From assembly GCA_024644235.1 (NCBI GenBank), contig JAHELJ010000021.1:1-64000 (forward strand): a stretch of DNA of 64,000 nucleotides, in the 5' to 3' direction. The notes beneath the pieces were generated by a model. It was not told the origin of the DNA and did no database searches. It saw only the letters and a list, made by a program, of their open reading frames with translations. The position numbers were made by a program, and so were the translations under genes. Origin of the DNA: Lewinellaceae bacterium (lineage in GTDB: Bacteria; Bacteroidota; Bacteroidia; Chitinophagales; Saprospiraceae). How positions within the stretch are numbered: the stretch's first letter is position 1; each line of letters opens with the position of its first letter. Of this stretch, positions 19,642 through 28,881 are shown piece by piece.

Positions 19642-21291
19642 ATGAGATACATGCTGTTATGGTTTTTCATCTTTTGCAGTTTATATATAGTCAGCGGGCA
19701 AAAGATAGATCCTCTTGAAACGGTGGTGATAACATCAGAGAACACGGAAACCCGCGTTTTCACTGCTGAAAATGGTGTGTTATATGTAAATATTTCTTCT
19801 GAGGATGTACGCAGATTTAAAGCTCTTGGATTAGTCAGCTATAGTGACTTTGGAGCCAGGGGTGACGGAAAAACAGACGACATAGATGCTATCGCGGCTG
19901 CACACGCCTTCGCTAATCGGCACAACCTCAACGTGAAGGCAGATGAGGAGGGTACGTACTACATTGGAGGAAAGAAACGCACGGCAGTAATAAAGACCAA
20001 TACCGATTTTGGCATGGCAACCTTTATCATCGATGATAGGGAAGTGCAGGATCGCAACTCCTCTGTATTTCTGGTGAATTCCAGCCTTCAACCTCTCCAG
20101 CTTAAGGGGATAACTTCTTTAAAAAGAAATCAGGAAAAGATAGATTTGTCGCTGCCGTCATCCTGCTTGGTCATCGTCACCAACTCACAGGTAAGACACT
20201 ACATCCGATTTGGACCAAATCAAAACAATGGATCCCCGCAGACGGATATCTTTATTGTAGGTAGTGACGGTAATCTGGATAAAAACACTCCCATCATATG
20301 GGACTTTGATGAGATCACGAATATCACGGCTCATCCCATTGACGCCAGCCTCCTGACCATTACTGGAGGTCGGTTTACTACAATAGCCAACCGGGAAGAG
20401 TCCAAATACAATTACTACAGACGGGGCATCTTAATCAGGCGTTCCAATGTTGTCTTGGAGAGCCTGCAACATCGTGTGACTGGCGAAGTGGAGCATGGAG
20501 CTCCGTATGCTGGATTCATCAATGTGAGCGACTGCTCAAATGTCACGATCAGGAACACCCTTCTGACTGGCCGTAGAACATACCAGACCATTGGTTCGGC
20601 TGGTCTGCAGGTCTCGATGGGATCTTACGATATCTCTGTCAGCCGTGCCATCAATGTATCGTTCATTAACTGCAGCCAGACAAATGATATCAAAGACAGG
20701 ACATACTGGGGAATCATAGGGTCCAACTACTGTAAAAATCTGGTTTATGATAATTGCACGTTTTCCAGGTTCGATGCTCACAAAGGCGTGTTCAATGCCA
20801 CGATCCGTAACTCGAACCTGGGTCACATGGGAATTAATGCTATCGGAAGCGGTATCCTAACTGTGGAAAACACCACTATCTATGGGAGAAATCTGATCAA
20901 TCTCCGCCGCGACTATGGGAGTACCTGGCAGGGAGAATTCGTCATCCGCAATTGTATCCTTGTTCCTAAAGGAGGCACTCCCGCCAGTGTTAATCTGATT
21001 GGCGGATTCAATTCCGGGCAGCATGATTTTGGCTACGTGTGTTATATGCCGAAACGTATTACGATTGAAGATCTTCATATCGACGACTCCAATCATCAAG
21101 AGGAGTACCGGGGTCCAGCAATTTTTGCAGATTTCAATTCCGAATTGATCGACGACTCCTATCAGGAGAAATTCCCTTATATTAGAACCAGTGAGGTCAT
21201 TCTAAGGAATGTAACTACTGCCAGCGGCAAGGACTTGAGGATCAGTGACAATCCATTCATGTTCAAGGACGTCAAGGTGGAGACTGAATGA
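19642..21291 (+). CDS. secreted right-handed beta-helix protein, pectate-lyase-3-like
   Basis: I prefer the ATG at 19642, which gives a regular signal peptide (MRYMLLWFFIFCSLYIVSG); the ATG at 19618 adds eight residues. The mature N-terminus has the pectate_lyase_3/GH28-like opening (SDFGARGDGKTDDIDAIAAA) seen in phage tailspikes and polysaccharide lyases. Residues about 200-530 show short repeated beta turns with asparagine ladders, typical of a parallel beta-helix. It probably binds or cleaves an acidic polysaccharide in the periplasm or outside the cell. No catalytic set was identified with confidence, so the substrate and even enzymatic activity are open. Confidence 0.75.
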   Translation: MRYMLLWFFIFCSLYIVSGQKIDPLETVVITSENTETRVFTAENGVLYVNISSEDVRRFKALGLVSYSDFGARGDGKTDDIDAIAAAHAFANRHNLNVKADEEGTYYIGGKKRTAVIKTNTDFGMATFIIDDREVQDRNSSVFLVNSSLQPLQLKGITSLKRNQEKIDLSLPSSCLVIVTNSQVRHYIRFGPNQNNGSPQTDIFIVGSDGNLDKNTPIIWDFDEITNITAHPIDASLLTITGGRFTTIANREESKYNYYRRGILIRRSNVVLESLQHRVTGEVEHGAPYAGFINVSDCSNVTIRNTLLTGRRTYQTIGSAGLQVSMGSYDISVSRAINVSFINCSQTNDIKDRTYWGIIGSNYCKNLVYDNCTFSRFDAHKGVFNATIRNSNLGHMGINAIGSGILTVENTTIYGRNLINLRRDYGSTWQGEFVIRNCILVPKGGTPASVNLIGGFNSGQHDFGYVCYMPKRITIEDLHIDDSNHQEEYRGPAIFADFNSELIDDSYQEKFPYIRTSEVILRNVTTASGKDLRISDNPFMFKDVKVETE

Positions 21292-21447
21292 GCTGAGAAG
21301 TAATAGAAATTTCCATCAGTCGCAGCTCGCTGGCACCTGTCAGATTTGAAATTCCACTGAGATTGAGTTGGATTGATGACAGACGTTGGTGCTTGGAGAG
21401 ATCAGGTTTTTCTCTAAAGTTCTGTATCGAGCGATGTTAAAATCTTT

Positions 21448-22848
21448 TCAGTCCCGGCTCAGCCTCCACGCCTCACTTGTTACATAATACTTTGCCAGCA
21501 TATTGGCCAGTTCCCATTCCGGTATTTTGCCGTTATCCAAATGGCTTAGAAATGCTTCCGTTACCTCGGCAAAGTGTGCCTCATGACCGATCTTAAATTC
21601 ATCCGGAATGACTATTTCCCAGCCATTATCGTTTTGTCTGTAGCCTAGTCCCGCATACTTTGAGCTCAGGTTTTCCAGGGCTTGAGTGAGTTGAAATTCA
21701 ACCATAGGGATATCATCGACATTGGGATAAACGTACAAAGTCGGCTCATAGTTTTGCTCTGCACCTTGCTGTATGACAAGATTGATCTGACTTCCTTTCA
21801 TAATCGAATAATGAGTGTCTTTCCCACCCTCGGGAGCCTCATAATTCCAGATGACAGACACCTTACCATGGATCCCCCTAGTCGTAAAGAAGATCTCTCC
21901 GTTCGAAAAGACCAGCAACTGATTTTCTTGATTCAGATCTTTTTCCAGAAATGACGGAAATTTTTCTACTCCTGTGACTCTCTTGAATTGATCAAGACTA
22001 AGAATGGTGGGAGAACGGGTAGCTTGAAGAACTTCAATATCCTTCTGATGGTCAATCGGATCTTCTGGAAAGCATTCCCAAAAGATCAAGTCTATCAGAT
22101 GAGTGGCTACATCTGCTATGCCTTCTCCTTGCTGGCTTACGTCAAAAAACCAAGGTGGCCGTTTCAAAGGATTTCCGGAAACATATTTAAAGAAGTGATG
22201 TACGCTTTCTTTGGTAATGGCTGGATCGGTCAAGCTTCCTTTTTGCATTTCGCCAAAGAGCTCCGGTACCTGAGACAGCTCCTTCTGAAGAATCGTTGTG
22301 ATCTCATATCTTTCTGTCATGATATCGTGGAGGAGGAGCCCATTTTCCTGGGCAGTCAGCATGGTATTCCTTAAAAGTCCGAAGCCTTCAGGATTGATTG
22401 CCATCGGTTTGTCCGCCAGAACATGAATTCCAGAATCGATGGCTTTGGCTATGTATTCTGTCTTGCGGGCATTATTTCCGGATAGTACCACTACATTTCC
22501 CGGAGTCTGTTGCAACATTTGCTGAAGAAAGTCATCACCGGAATAGACATGGGGCTGCCAGTTCGTTGGTTGATTAGACCGGCTGTTGTACTGTTGTAAC
22601 AACTGCAAGTGGCTTTCCAATTCCGGTCCTGCTGGTGCAAAAATGTACACATTGGAATCTACCGAAGCATAAGTATTTTTGTGTACCAGAGCAGCATGGA
22701 AATGTCCAGGGTCCAAAGTCATGAAAGTCACGTTCGTTGAAGAGGGCATTTCCATATCACTTGAGTTTTCTTTTTGATCTCCACATCCTGATCCTATGAG
22801 AACGATAGAAAGTATGCAAATCCAATAGATATTTTTAGCTTGAATCAC
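21448..22848 (-). CDS. Gfo/Idh/MocA-type oxidoreductase lipoprotein
   Basis: The N-terminus is a lipoprotein signal with lipobox IGSGC (Cys22). The body resembles Gfo/Idh/MocA NAD(P)-dependent sugar dehydrogenases with the putative-oxidoreductase C-terminal domain found in Bacteroidota: an opening beta strand and LDPGHFHAALV segment, then HVLADKPMAI (residues about 141-150), which contains the conserved Lys-Pro of the active site. A GEGIADVATHLIDL segment follows in the second domain. Export of a nucleotide-dependent enzyme is unusual; family members of this type are repeatedly predicted to be exported and may carry a tightly held cofactor. The gene stands alone between the convergent beta-helix gene and the divergent lectin-like gene. 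The substrate is unknown. Confidence 0.75.
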   Translation of the reverse strand: MIQAKNIYWICILSIVLIGSGCGDQKENSSDMEMPSSTNVTFMTLDPGHFHAALVHKNTYASVDSNVYIFAPAGPELESHLQLLQQYNSRSNQPTNWQPHVYSGDDFLQQMLQQTPGNVVVLSGNNARKTEYIAKAIDSGIHVLADKPMAINPEGFGLLRNTMLTAQENGLLLHDIMTERYEITTILQKELSQVPELFGEMQKGSLTDPAITKESVHHFFKYVSGNPLKRPPWFFDVSQQGEGIADVATHLIDLIFWECFPEDPIDHQKDIEVLQATRSPTILSLDQFKRVTGVEKFPSFLEKDLNQENQLLVFSNGEIFFTTRGIHGKVSVIWNYEAPEGGKDTHYSIMKGSQINLVIQQGAEQNYEPTLYVYPNVDDIPMVEFQLTQALENLSSKYAGLGYRQNDNGWEIVIPDEFKIGHEAHFAEVTEAFLSHLDNGKIPEWELANMLAKYYVTSEAWRLSRD

Positions 22849-22987
22849 GTCAGTTTTGTATTGAATCAGAAAGTAAGATAGAAAACAGATTCACTCCGGT
22901 CAGCAATTGACCTGTTTGGGACACTCAGATAAGGGGTGCAAGTTGTTTAGCCAAAATCAGCGCTGCTAAGTCCTTACATTTGAAACA

Positions 22988-24592
22988 GTGTTGAGAATCA
23001 AATCGATATTATTTCTACTAAGCACAATTACGCTCTGTGAGGCACAGACCTTCGTGCCCAATGGTACAGCGATTGACTTGGGTGATGGCTGCTTTCAGTT
23101 TCAAGTGGATGGTGGCTTTCGTTCGGGAGCGGTGTGGAGTGGCACCCAGGTAGATTTTTCTGATACCATCGACATCACGTTGGAATTCATACCTGATTGT
23201 GCCGGAGGAATGGATGGAATGGCCATAGTGTTCCAGCCCATTGGTAGTTCGGAAGGAGCACTGAATGATCGAATGGGTTATCGGGGCCTGGCACCCAGTC
23301 TGGCTGTGGAACTTGACTTGTTTTCAGATAATGAGGATAATGATCCTGTATTCAATCATTTGGCTATCATGGCTGATGGCGTCCTTGATCATGATGATCC
23401 TCGCCAGCTAAGTCCACCGGTACCTCTAATGCCAGGATGGGACCGATTGCCTGATTGCACAGGCCGGATTTTTCGTGTTTTCTGGGAGCCAGTGAGCCGG
23501 CGAATTCAAGTTTATTTTGATTGCCATCTTAGAATTGACCGGATTTTACCTGAGGATCTTGACATCCTCTCGGGAAAGGTATTTTGGGGATATACGGTAG
23601 GACTTACGTCGTTTGTTCCTTTTTTCCGTGTGTGTAAGGACATCAAGAAATTTACTGATCTTTTGCCCGATACTTCCTTTTGCCCAGGTGAACAGATTAC
23701 ACTGACTGCTCCAATCACCGGTGATTCATATAAATGGAGTACTGGTCAACCACTGGTTGATTTTACAAGCCCTGCAATCACTTTTAAACCGGATAGCAAT
23801 CAGTTGGTGCTCTTGCAGGTTAGGGATACTTGTGGGTTGATCACTGAAGAGGAGGTAAACATTGTAGAGCGTTCGATAGCAGATCTGATCGATATAGGCC
23901 CTCCGGATACTTTACTTTGTCCCGGAGATTCAATTCGCCTGTCTCCCATGAGATTGCCAGGAGCTTTATATAGATGGTCTGACGGCCTGGACACTCCCCA
24001 GCGCCTTGTTCAAGATTCTGGTGAGTACCGTCTTACCGTCACTCAAGGACTGTGTGAAGCTGCTGACACGATTGAGGTGTTCTTGCAAACATCGAATGAC
24101 CTTTATCTGGGAGACGACACTGTGGTATGCCTCGGTAGTGAGCTGTCATTAGACACCAAATTACCTCGTGGATATGAGGTGGTATGGCAAAATGGACATC
24201 GGGGTCCGGAGCTAAAAGTGAAGAAATCAGGAAGGTACCTAGCAATCGCTCGAAGTAACTGCGCCGTCCTAGAGGATGAGATCGAAGTAACGTTTATTGA
24301 CTGTCTTCCTCTTTATATTCCCAATGCCTTCAGTCCCGATGGTGATGGTATCAATGATGTTTTCCTTCCTGTCGGGCCGTTGGGTACAATTGAAGTGATC
24401 CGGTTTGTGGTGGCCGATCGATGGGGTAATCTGGTACACAAAGAATCGAATGTGCTTCTGGCAGCAATGCACGGTTGGGATGGTAGAATTGGGGGACGAG
24501 AGGCTTATGGCACCTACATTTACTACCTCGAACTCATTGCGTTGGATGGAAGTAGCATGAGATTATCTGGATCAGTTTCGATACTTGAGTAA
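22988..24592 (+). CDS. L-type-lectin-like protein with T9SS type B (CHU_C) sorting domain
   Basis: The frame begins at GTG 22988 (or TTG 22991) directly before a signal peptide; no ATG precedes it. Residues about 20-215 look like a legume-lectin/L-type fold (GGMDGMAIVFQP, then AVELDLFSDNEDND...NHLAIM, where Asp and Asn would bind Ca2+). Three PKD/Ig-like segments follow, each opening with a CPGD- or CLGSE-type turn. The last ~95 residues form the gliding-associated C-terminal domain (IPNAFSPDGDGINDVF near 442), the type B signal for the type IX secretion system. The protein is expected on the cell surface or released, and probably binds glycans. Confidence 0.85.
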   Translation: MLRIKSILFLLSTITLCEAQTFVPNGTAIDLGDGCFQFQVDGGFRSGAVWSGTQVDFSDTIDITLEFIPDCAGGMDGMAIVFQPIGSSEGALNDRMGYRGLAPSLAVELDLFSDNEDNDPVFNHLAIMADGVLDHDDPRQLSPPVPLMPGWDRLPDCTGRIFRVFWEPVSRRIQVYFDCHLRIDRILPEDLDILSGKVFWGYTVGLTSFVPFFRVCKDIKKFTDLLPDTSFCPGEQITLTAPITGDSYKWSTGQPLVDFTSPAITFKPDSNQLVLLQVRDTCGLITEEEVNIVERSIADLIDIGPPDTLLCPGDSIRLSPMRLPGALYRWSDGLDTPQRLVQDSGEYRLTVTQGLCEAADTIEVFLQTSNDLYLGDDTVVCLGSELSLDTKLPRGYEVVWQNGHRGPELKVKKSGRYLAIARSNCAVLEDEIEVTFIDCLPLYIPNAFSPDGDGINDVFLPVGPLGTIEVIRFVVADRWGNLVHKESNVLLAAMHGWDGRIGGREAYGTYIYYLELIALDGSSMRLSGSVSILE

Positions 24593-24596
24593 GGGT

Positions 24597-25715
24597 TTAC
24601 CTTGATTGCCCGTCAGGAGCTCCAAAATTTTTCAACGTCCTGATATGAGACGAAATAGCACCCAAAAAAGTCTTCTGTTCCAGATATGGAACATTATGAT
24701 CAATGGCAGTTTGTTTGACTATTGAAGAGATTTTGGGGTAATGAATATGACATACCTTGGGAAACAAATGATGTTCAACCTGGAAATTTAATCCTCCAAA
24801 CAAATAATTGACCAGCGAATTGGAGGTAGCAAAATTAGAGGTAGTATGCATTTGCATTTCTGCCCAGGACATCTTGACATGCCCTTCAGGGCTAGGTTCG
24901 GGGAAAGTAGTTCCTTCAATAATATGTGCCAACATAAAAATAATAGCAATAGTAAAGCCCTCAATAAAATGGGCTGCAAAAAACCCGATGAGGATCCACG
25001 GCCACGGCAGGTCGATTACGAGCAAGGGAATTACCAGGAAAATGGAGTAGTACAATGCTTTAAAAAAAAACAATCTGATTATTTCCTTCACTGGAAATGT
25101 TTTTCGATAGTAGGCTCCCAATTGATGTTGAAAAAACTTTACGTAATCCTTTACAAATACCCAGGAAAGAGAAGCAAGGCAATACAGGCCAAATGCATAG
25201 ATATGCTGAAAACGGTGAATCCACCAAAGTTCCTGAGTGGGCTCCATACGTAGTAACGGAATTTGATGAATGTCTTCATCGTGATGCGGAATGTTGGTAT
25301 AGGTGTGATGAACAATATTGTGACTAATGTTCCAGACGTAGTCGTTTGCCCCTATCAGATTAAAAGATAAACCAATCCAGCGATTAATTACAGGATTTCT
25401 TGAATACGAACCGTGAATGGCATCATGGCCAATGTTAAGACCAATCATCGCAGTAAAAAAGCCATGTACCAGTGCCAGTATGAACATGCCCCATGGACTG
25501 ATCAGGTTTGATATTATTAGAAGGTAGGTCATAAGCCACCCAAGTAATATCAACACAGTCTTAACCACCATTTTCCGGTTTGCTTTAGAGGAGATTTGGT
25601 TTGTTCGAAAATATTCATCAACCCTGCTTCTGACATCTTTGTGGAAATTGATCGCCACAGCCTTGTCAAAGCTGATCTTGGGCAAGCGTGAAGCCTTTAG
25701 ATCGATGTTACTCAT
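24597..25715 (-). CDS. membrane fatty-acid desaturase
   Basis: The three histidine boxes of acyl desaturases are present: HDAIH (97-101), HNIVHH (132-137), and QVEHH near residue 318, together with four to six hydrophobic helices. The length of 372 residues and the HHTYTNIPHHDEDI sequence fit the acyl-CoA/acyl-lipid front-end or omega desaturase branch common in Bacteroidota. The enzyme is an inner-membrane di-iron protein that introduces a double bond into a fatty acyl chain, probably to adjust membrane fluidity. No electron donor is fused or adjacent. The stop lies 4 bp beyond the convergent lectin-like gene. Confidence 0.85.
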   Translation of the reverse strand: MSNIDLKASRLPKISFDKAVAINFHKDVRSRVDEYFRTNQISSKANRKMVVKTVLILLGWLMTYLLIISNLISPWGMFILALVHGFFTAMIGLNIGHDAIHGSYSRNPVINRWIGLSFNLIGANDYVWNISHNIVHHTYTNIPHHDEDIHQIPLLRMEPTQELWWIHRFQHIYAFGLYCLASLSWVFVKDYVKFFQHQLGAYYRKTFPVKEIIRLFFFKALYYSIFLVIPLLVIDLPWPWILIGFFAAHFIEGFTIAIIFMLAHIIEGTTFPEPSPEGHVKMSWAEMQMHTTSNFATSNSLVNYLFGGLNFQVEHHLFPKVCHIHYPKISSIVKQTAIDHNVPYLEQKTFLGAISSHIRTLKNFGAPDGQSR

Positions 25716-26033
25716 CCTAATGGACTATTTGAAAAGTGAAAAATTGAGAGGCGTTGTGGGGTAGCTTATGAATAGCCACGCCAAATATACGTTTAAATTA
25801 CCATTTACTTTGACAGACGAGGAATTCTGGCATCTCTTGTAGCTTCGAACAAGAGATCATGGAGCATTGCCGTTCGTATTTGAAAAGTCTAGAACTAGCT
25901 TATCTTTTACATTTACAGTTCGATAATTTTAATGGGGATTAGTCATACTTTGAACCTCGTAGTACGGTCAACATAATTTTGCTGTGATACTCCCCCAAAC
26001 CATTACCAGCGAATGATTGACAAAACTTGATCC
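25716..26033. other. divergent intergenic region
   Basis: This 318-bp stretch lies between the divergent desaturase and sulfatase genes. It holds no gene. The right part contains a good Bacteroidota promoter for the sulfatase, listed separately. Nothing comparable was seen for the desaturase. Confidence 0.5.
25949..25981 (+). promoter_or_regulatory. candidate Bacteroidota sigma-A promoter for the sulfatase gene
   Basis: TTTG at 25949-25952 is separated by 21 bp from TAATTTTG at 25974-25981, which fits the TTTG / TAnnTTTG (-33/-7) consensus of Bacteroidota housekeeping promoters. The predicted transcript start near 25988 leaves a leader of about 45 nt before the ATG at 26034. Confidence 0.55.
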
Positions 26034-27440
26034 ATGACAAATGTCTTGAGGCTAGTCTTCTCTTCTTTGCTTCTGAGCTTGCTACTGGTTTTATGTCAGT
26101 CCAGGATAAATGAGAAACCCAATATTATACTTATCAATATTGACGACCTGGGCTGGAGGGATTTGGGTTTTATGGGATCACGATTCTATGAAACGCCCCA
26201 TATTAATCAGCTGGCATCTCGCGGAATGGTGTTTACCCAGGGCTATGCTGCGGCATCGAATTGTGCACCTAGCCGGGCCTCCATAATGACTGGTCTGTGG
26301 ACCCCTCGACATGGCATATACACCGTGGGGTCTTCCGAACGAGGAGATGCAGAGCATCGCAGGCTGACACCCACTCCAAATACAGTTAGCCTGGCCGATT
26401 CATTTGTCATTTTACCTGAACTACTCAAACAGGCTGGGTATCGAACTTGCCATGCAGGTAAATGGCATTTATCCGTCGAACCGAAAGAGAACGGTTTTGA
26501 TGAAAATATTGGTGGGGGGCATAACGGTCATCCTCAGAGCTACTATCCACCCTATAGAAATGTCGACCTAAAGCCATTTGGCAATCAAAGCTATCTCACG
26601 GATGTGATCATGTCTCACGTCCTGGAATTTGTTCGTCAAACGGATGGGCCATTCTTTCTGCACTATGCCCCCTATGCAGTCCACACCCCTATCCATCCGG
26701 TGACTGAATTGGTGCCCAAATATCAAGAGAAGGATCCCTGGCAAAAACAGCATAATCCAGCATATGCCAGTATGATCGAGAATCTTGACCGGAATATAGG
26801 ACGGTTGCTGAGCTTGCTGGATGAGAGGCAAATGACTGCGAAGACCTTCATTATCCTTACTTCGGACAATGGAGGACTCTATGGAATCACCTACCAAAAA
26901 CCATTGCGTGCAGGAAAGGGAAGCTACTATGAAGGTGGGATCAGAGTTCCTTATTGCTTCGTCTATCCTGATGTGATAGAAGTTGCAAGAGATTCTAGCA
27001 CACCAATCACTCATCTGGATCTTTTACCTACCATTTTGGAAGCAGCAACGATAAACTTTAGGAAGGAAAAATATGATGGCAACAGTTTATGGCCAATGCT
27101 TAGTGATACTCGGAGATTTGACCGGGAACGTGCCCTCTACTGGCATTTTCCGATTTACTTGCAGGCTTACGATGTAACCAACAATGAAACTCGCGATCCG
27201 TTGTTCAGAACCCGGCCTGGCTCCGTTGTGAGGAAGGGAGATTGGAAGCTTCACCAGTATTTTGAAGATTTCGGTATTGAACTCTATAACCTCAGGGAGG
27301 ATCCGGGGGAAAGCCAGAATGTTACAGCTGATTTTCCTGTGAAAACTGAAGAACTCCTTAACCTCCTGGAAGGTTGGCGGGAGAGGACCAATGCACCTGT
27401 CCCATTGGATCTGAATCCGAAGTATTCAATCCGGAAGTGA
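26034..27440 (+). CDS. sulfatase (formylglycine-dependent), probable lipoprotein
   Basis: The N-terminal signal ends in an LLVLC lipobox-like sequence (Cys21). Catalytic features are the metal ligands Asp37-Asp38 (INIDDLGW) and the sulfatase signature CAPSR (77-81), whose Cys77 would be converted to formylglycine. A second signature, AGKWHL, follows, and TSDNGG lies in the metal-binding C-terminal part. The length of 468 residues is normal for S1-type sulfatases. The enzyme should remove sulfate from a carbohydrate or aryl ester outside the cytoplasm. A maturase (anSME/FGE) is needed and was not seen in this window. A second sulfatase lies at 44072. Confidence 0.88.
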   Translation: MTNVLRLVFSSLLLSLLLVLCQSRINEKPNIILINIDDLGWRDLGFMGSRFYETPHINQLASRGMVFTQGYAAASNCAPSRASIMTGLWTPRHGIYTVGSSERGDAEHRRLTPTPNTVSLADSFVILPELLKQAGYRTCHAGKWHLSVEPKENGFDENIGGGHNGHPQSYYPPYRNVDLKPFGNQSYLTDVIMSHVLEFVRQTDGPFFLHYAPYAVHTPIHPVTELVPKYQEKDPWQKQHNPAYASMIENLDRNIGRLLSLLDERQMTAKTFIILTSDNGGLYGITYQKPLRAGKGSYYEGGIRVPYCFVYPDVIEVARDSSTPITHLDLLPTILEAATINFRKEKYDGNSLWPMLSDTRRFDRERALYWHFPIYLQAYDVTNNETRDPLFRTRPGSVVRKGDWKLHQYFEDFGIELYNLREDPGESQNVTADFPVKTEELLNLLEGWRERTNAPVPLDLNPKYSIRK

Positions 27441-27603
27441 CTGATTGGCTCTACTTGTGTACTTTTTGTAACGATAGTAAGTTGCTGACATAACATCGTC
27501 CGGTGTTTTCCGTTTTGATTTTACCAAGGATCGTAAACCACTCAGTTCTGTCGAGAAAACACTCAATAATTTGGATTGGTAATAATTAACCGGTGAGTTC
27601 AGT

Positions 27604-28032
27604 ATGTCCCACAACAAAAGCAAAATAGGGAGTTTGGCTCCGCGCAAATCGTTACGTTCAATTTCTGACAAGGCTGCAAATCCGTCCTTAGCTAGACGGG
27701 GAAGGACTATTCGAAAATGGCTAGAGATTCTCGATATCTGGCGAAAGGAGAAGGAACTAATCCTTAAACTAACAAATCTGAGTCTCACGGGTCGATCCAG
27801 AAAAGAGACCTATACATTAGCACTCCAATCACGGGCATTAATTGACTTATTTGATCGGGATCTCAAAACAATTGAGACAAGGCTGAAAGATCTATCATTC
27901 AATACATGTGAAAGCTTACCGAGTCTTACTGGTGCAAAACGTGAAATGAAGAGACTTGCCGGAGTTTTTCAGGCATTGAAACATGATATACTTGTTGAGC
28001 TGGTAAAAAGCTACCCTATTACAATTGTGTAG
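27604..28032 (+). CDS. small charged helical protein, unknown
   Basis: This 142-residue protein is not recognised. It is rich in Lys, Arg and Leu and is predicted mostly helical, without a signal peptide or membrane segment. An overlapping opposite-strand frame (27426-27788) exists but is Ser/Arg/Phe-rich and less protein-like, so the plus-strand gene is preferred. It lies 163 bp after the sulfatase gene and ends 9 bp before the convergent patatin gene. Its coding status is uncertain. Confidence 0.45.
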   Translation: MSHNKSKIGSLAPRKSLRSISDKAANPSLARRGRTIRKWLEILDIWRKEKELILKLTNLSLTGRSRKETYTLALQSRALIDLFDRDLKTIETRLKDLSFNTCESLPSLTGAKREMKRLAGVFQALKHDILVELVKSYPITIV

Positions 28033-28041
28033 TAAGTACAT

Positions 28042-28872
28042 CTAGAATTGCCGGGGTACCTTGGCGGAGCACAATTCGAATTTTTTCTTGATTTCTCCAA
28101 TGCTCTTGACGGTACTTTCATATCCTAGTTGGTGAATTTCCTCCACACGCTTGGTGTCGAAAATTCCAAACTTCCAAAGCTCTTTTGGAACGACCACGTG
28201 ATCACAGTGATGAAACTTGTTTAGTGATGAGGAAAGAGCTGCCAGATCAGTAGCACGGTTCACCAGCTTAAAAGTGTTGGTTAATTCGCTCTTCTTAAAC
28301 GCACGTTTCGGTGATACATAGCTACCTAGTATAAAATCACATCTGTCGACTAGCGGTTCGACAGGGAAGTTGTTCATTGTACCTCCGTCTACGTACCAAA
28401 CGCCATCAATTTCCACAGGGCTAAAGACTCCGGGAACTGCTGCGGAGGCCAAAAGTGGGCGTACCAGTTCTCCTTTGGAAAAGTATCGGGGAATGCCTTG
28501 CAGTATATCGGTCACACAAATAGATAACTTCCGCAGCAGATTTTCGAAATCTCTTTTTCCGAACCATGGCTCGAATATCTCACGATACCGGTCTGCGTCC
28601 ATCATGCCTGGCTTACTGAAAGTAAAGTAACGCCAGGTAAAGATGTTTTGGTTGGTCTTAAAGAAATGGAACAATTCGTCAGGCTCATATCCCGCTGCAT
28701 ATAATGCACCAACGATCGCCCCCGAACTGCTGCCAGAGAGATGTGTGACGGGAAGACCATACTCTTCGAGAGCCTTGATCATACCGATATGAGCGGCACC
28801 CCGGGCTCCTCCCCCGGACAATACGAGTCCCACAGATAGTTCAGGTACTATGCTGTCCAACTTCTTTGTCAT
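28042..28872 (-). CDS. patatin-like phospholipase
   Basis: All patatin motifs are visible: the glycine-rich oxyanion loop GGGARG (residues 20-25), the nucleophile elbow GSSSG with Ser49, and the catalytic Asp162 in a DGG triplet (YVDGGTMNNFPV). The length of 276 residues fits bacterial RssA/YchK-type members. There is no signal peptide, so it probably acts on phospholipids or lysophospholipids at the cytoplasmic face of the membrane. It starts 9 bp after the stop of the upstream phosphatase-like gene and may be the last gene of the leftward operon that begins at 35927. Confidence 0.88.
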   Translation of the reverse strand: MTKKLDSIVPELSVGLVLSGGGARGAAHIGMIKALEEYGLPVTHLSGSSSGAIVGALYAAGYEPDELFHFFKTNQNIFTWRYFTFSKPGMMDADRYREIFEPWFGKRDFENLLRKLSICVTDILQGIPRYFSKGELVRPLLASAAVPGVFSPVEIDGVWYVDGGTMNNFPVEPLVDRCDFILGSYVSPKRAFKKSELTNTFKLVNRATDLAALSSSLNKFHHCDHVVVPKELWKFGIFDTKRVEEIHQLGYESTVKSIGEIKKKFELCSAKVPRQF

Positions 28873-28881
28873 ATTAAACCG

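Noticed and set aside
24846..25253. 135-codon plus-strand frame opposite the desaturase
   Set aside because: The opposite strand encodes a desaturase with all His boxes.
27426..27788. 120-codon minus-strand frame overlapping 27604-28032
   Set aside because: Rich in Ser, Arg and Phe, overlaps the sulfatase end and a more protein-like plus-strand gene.
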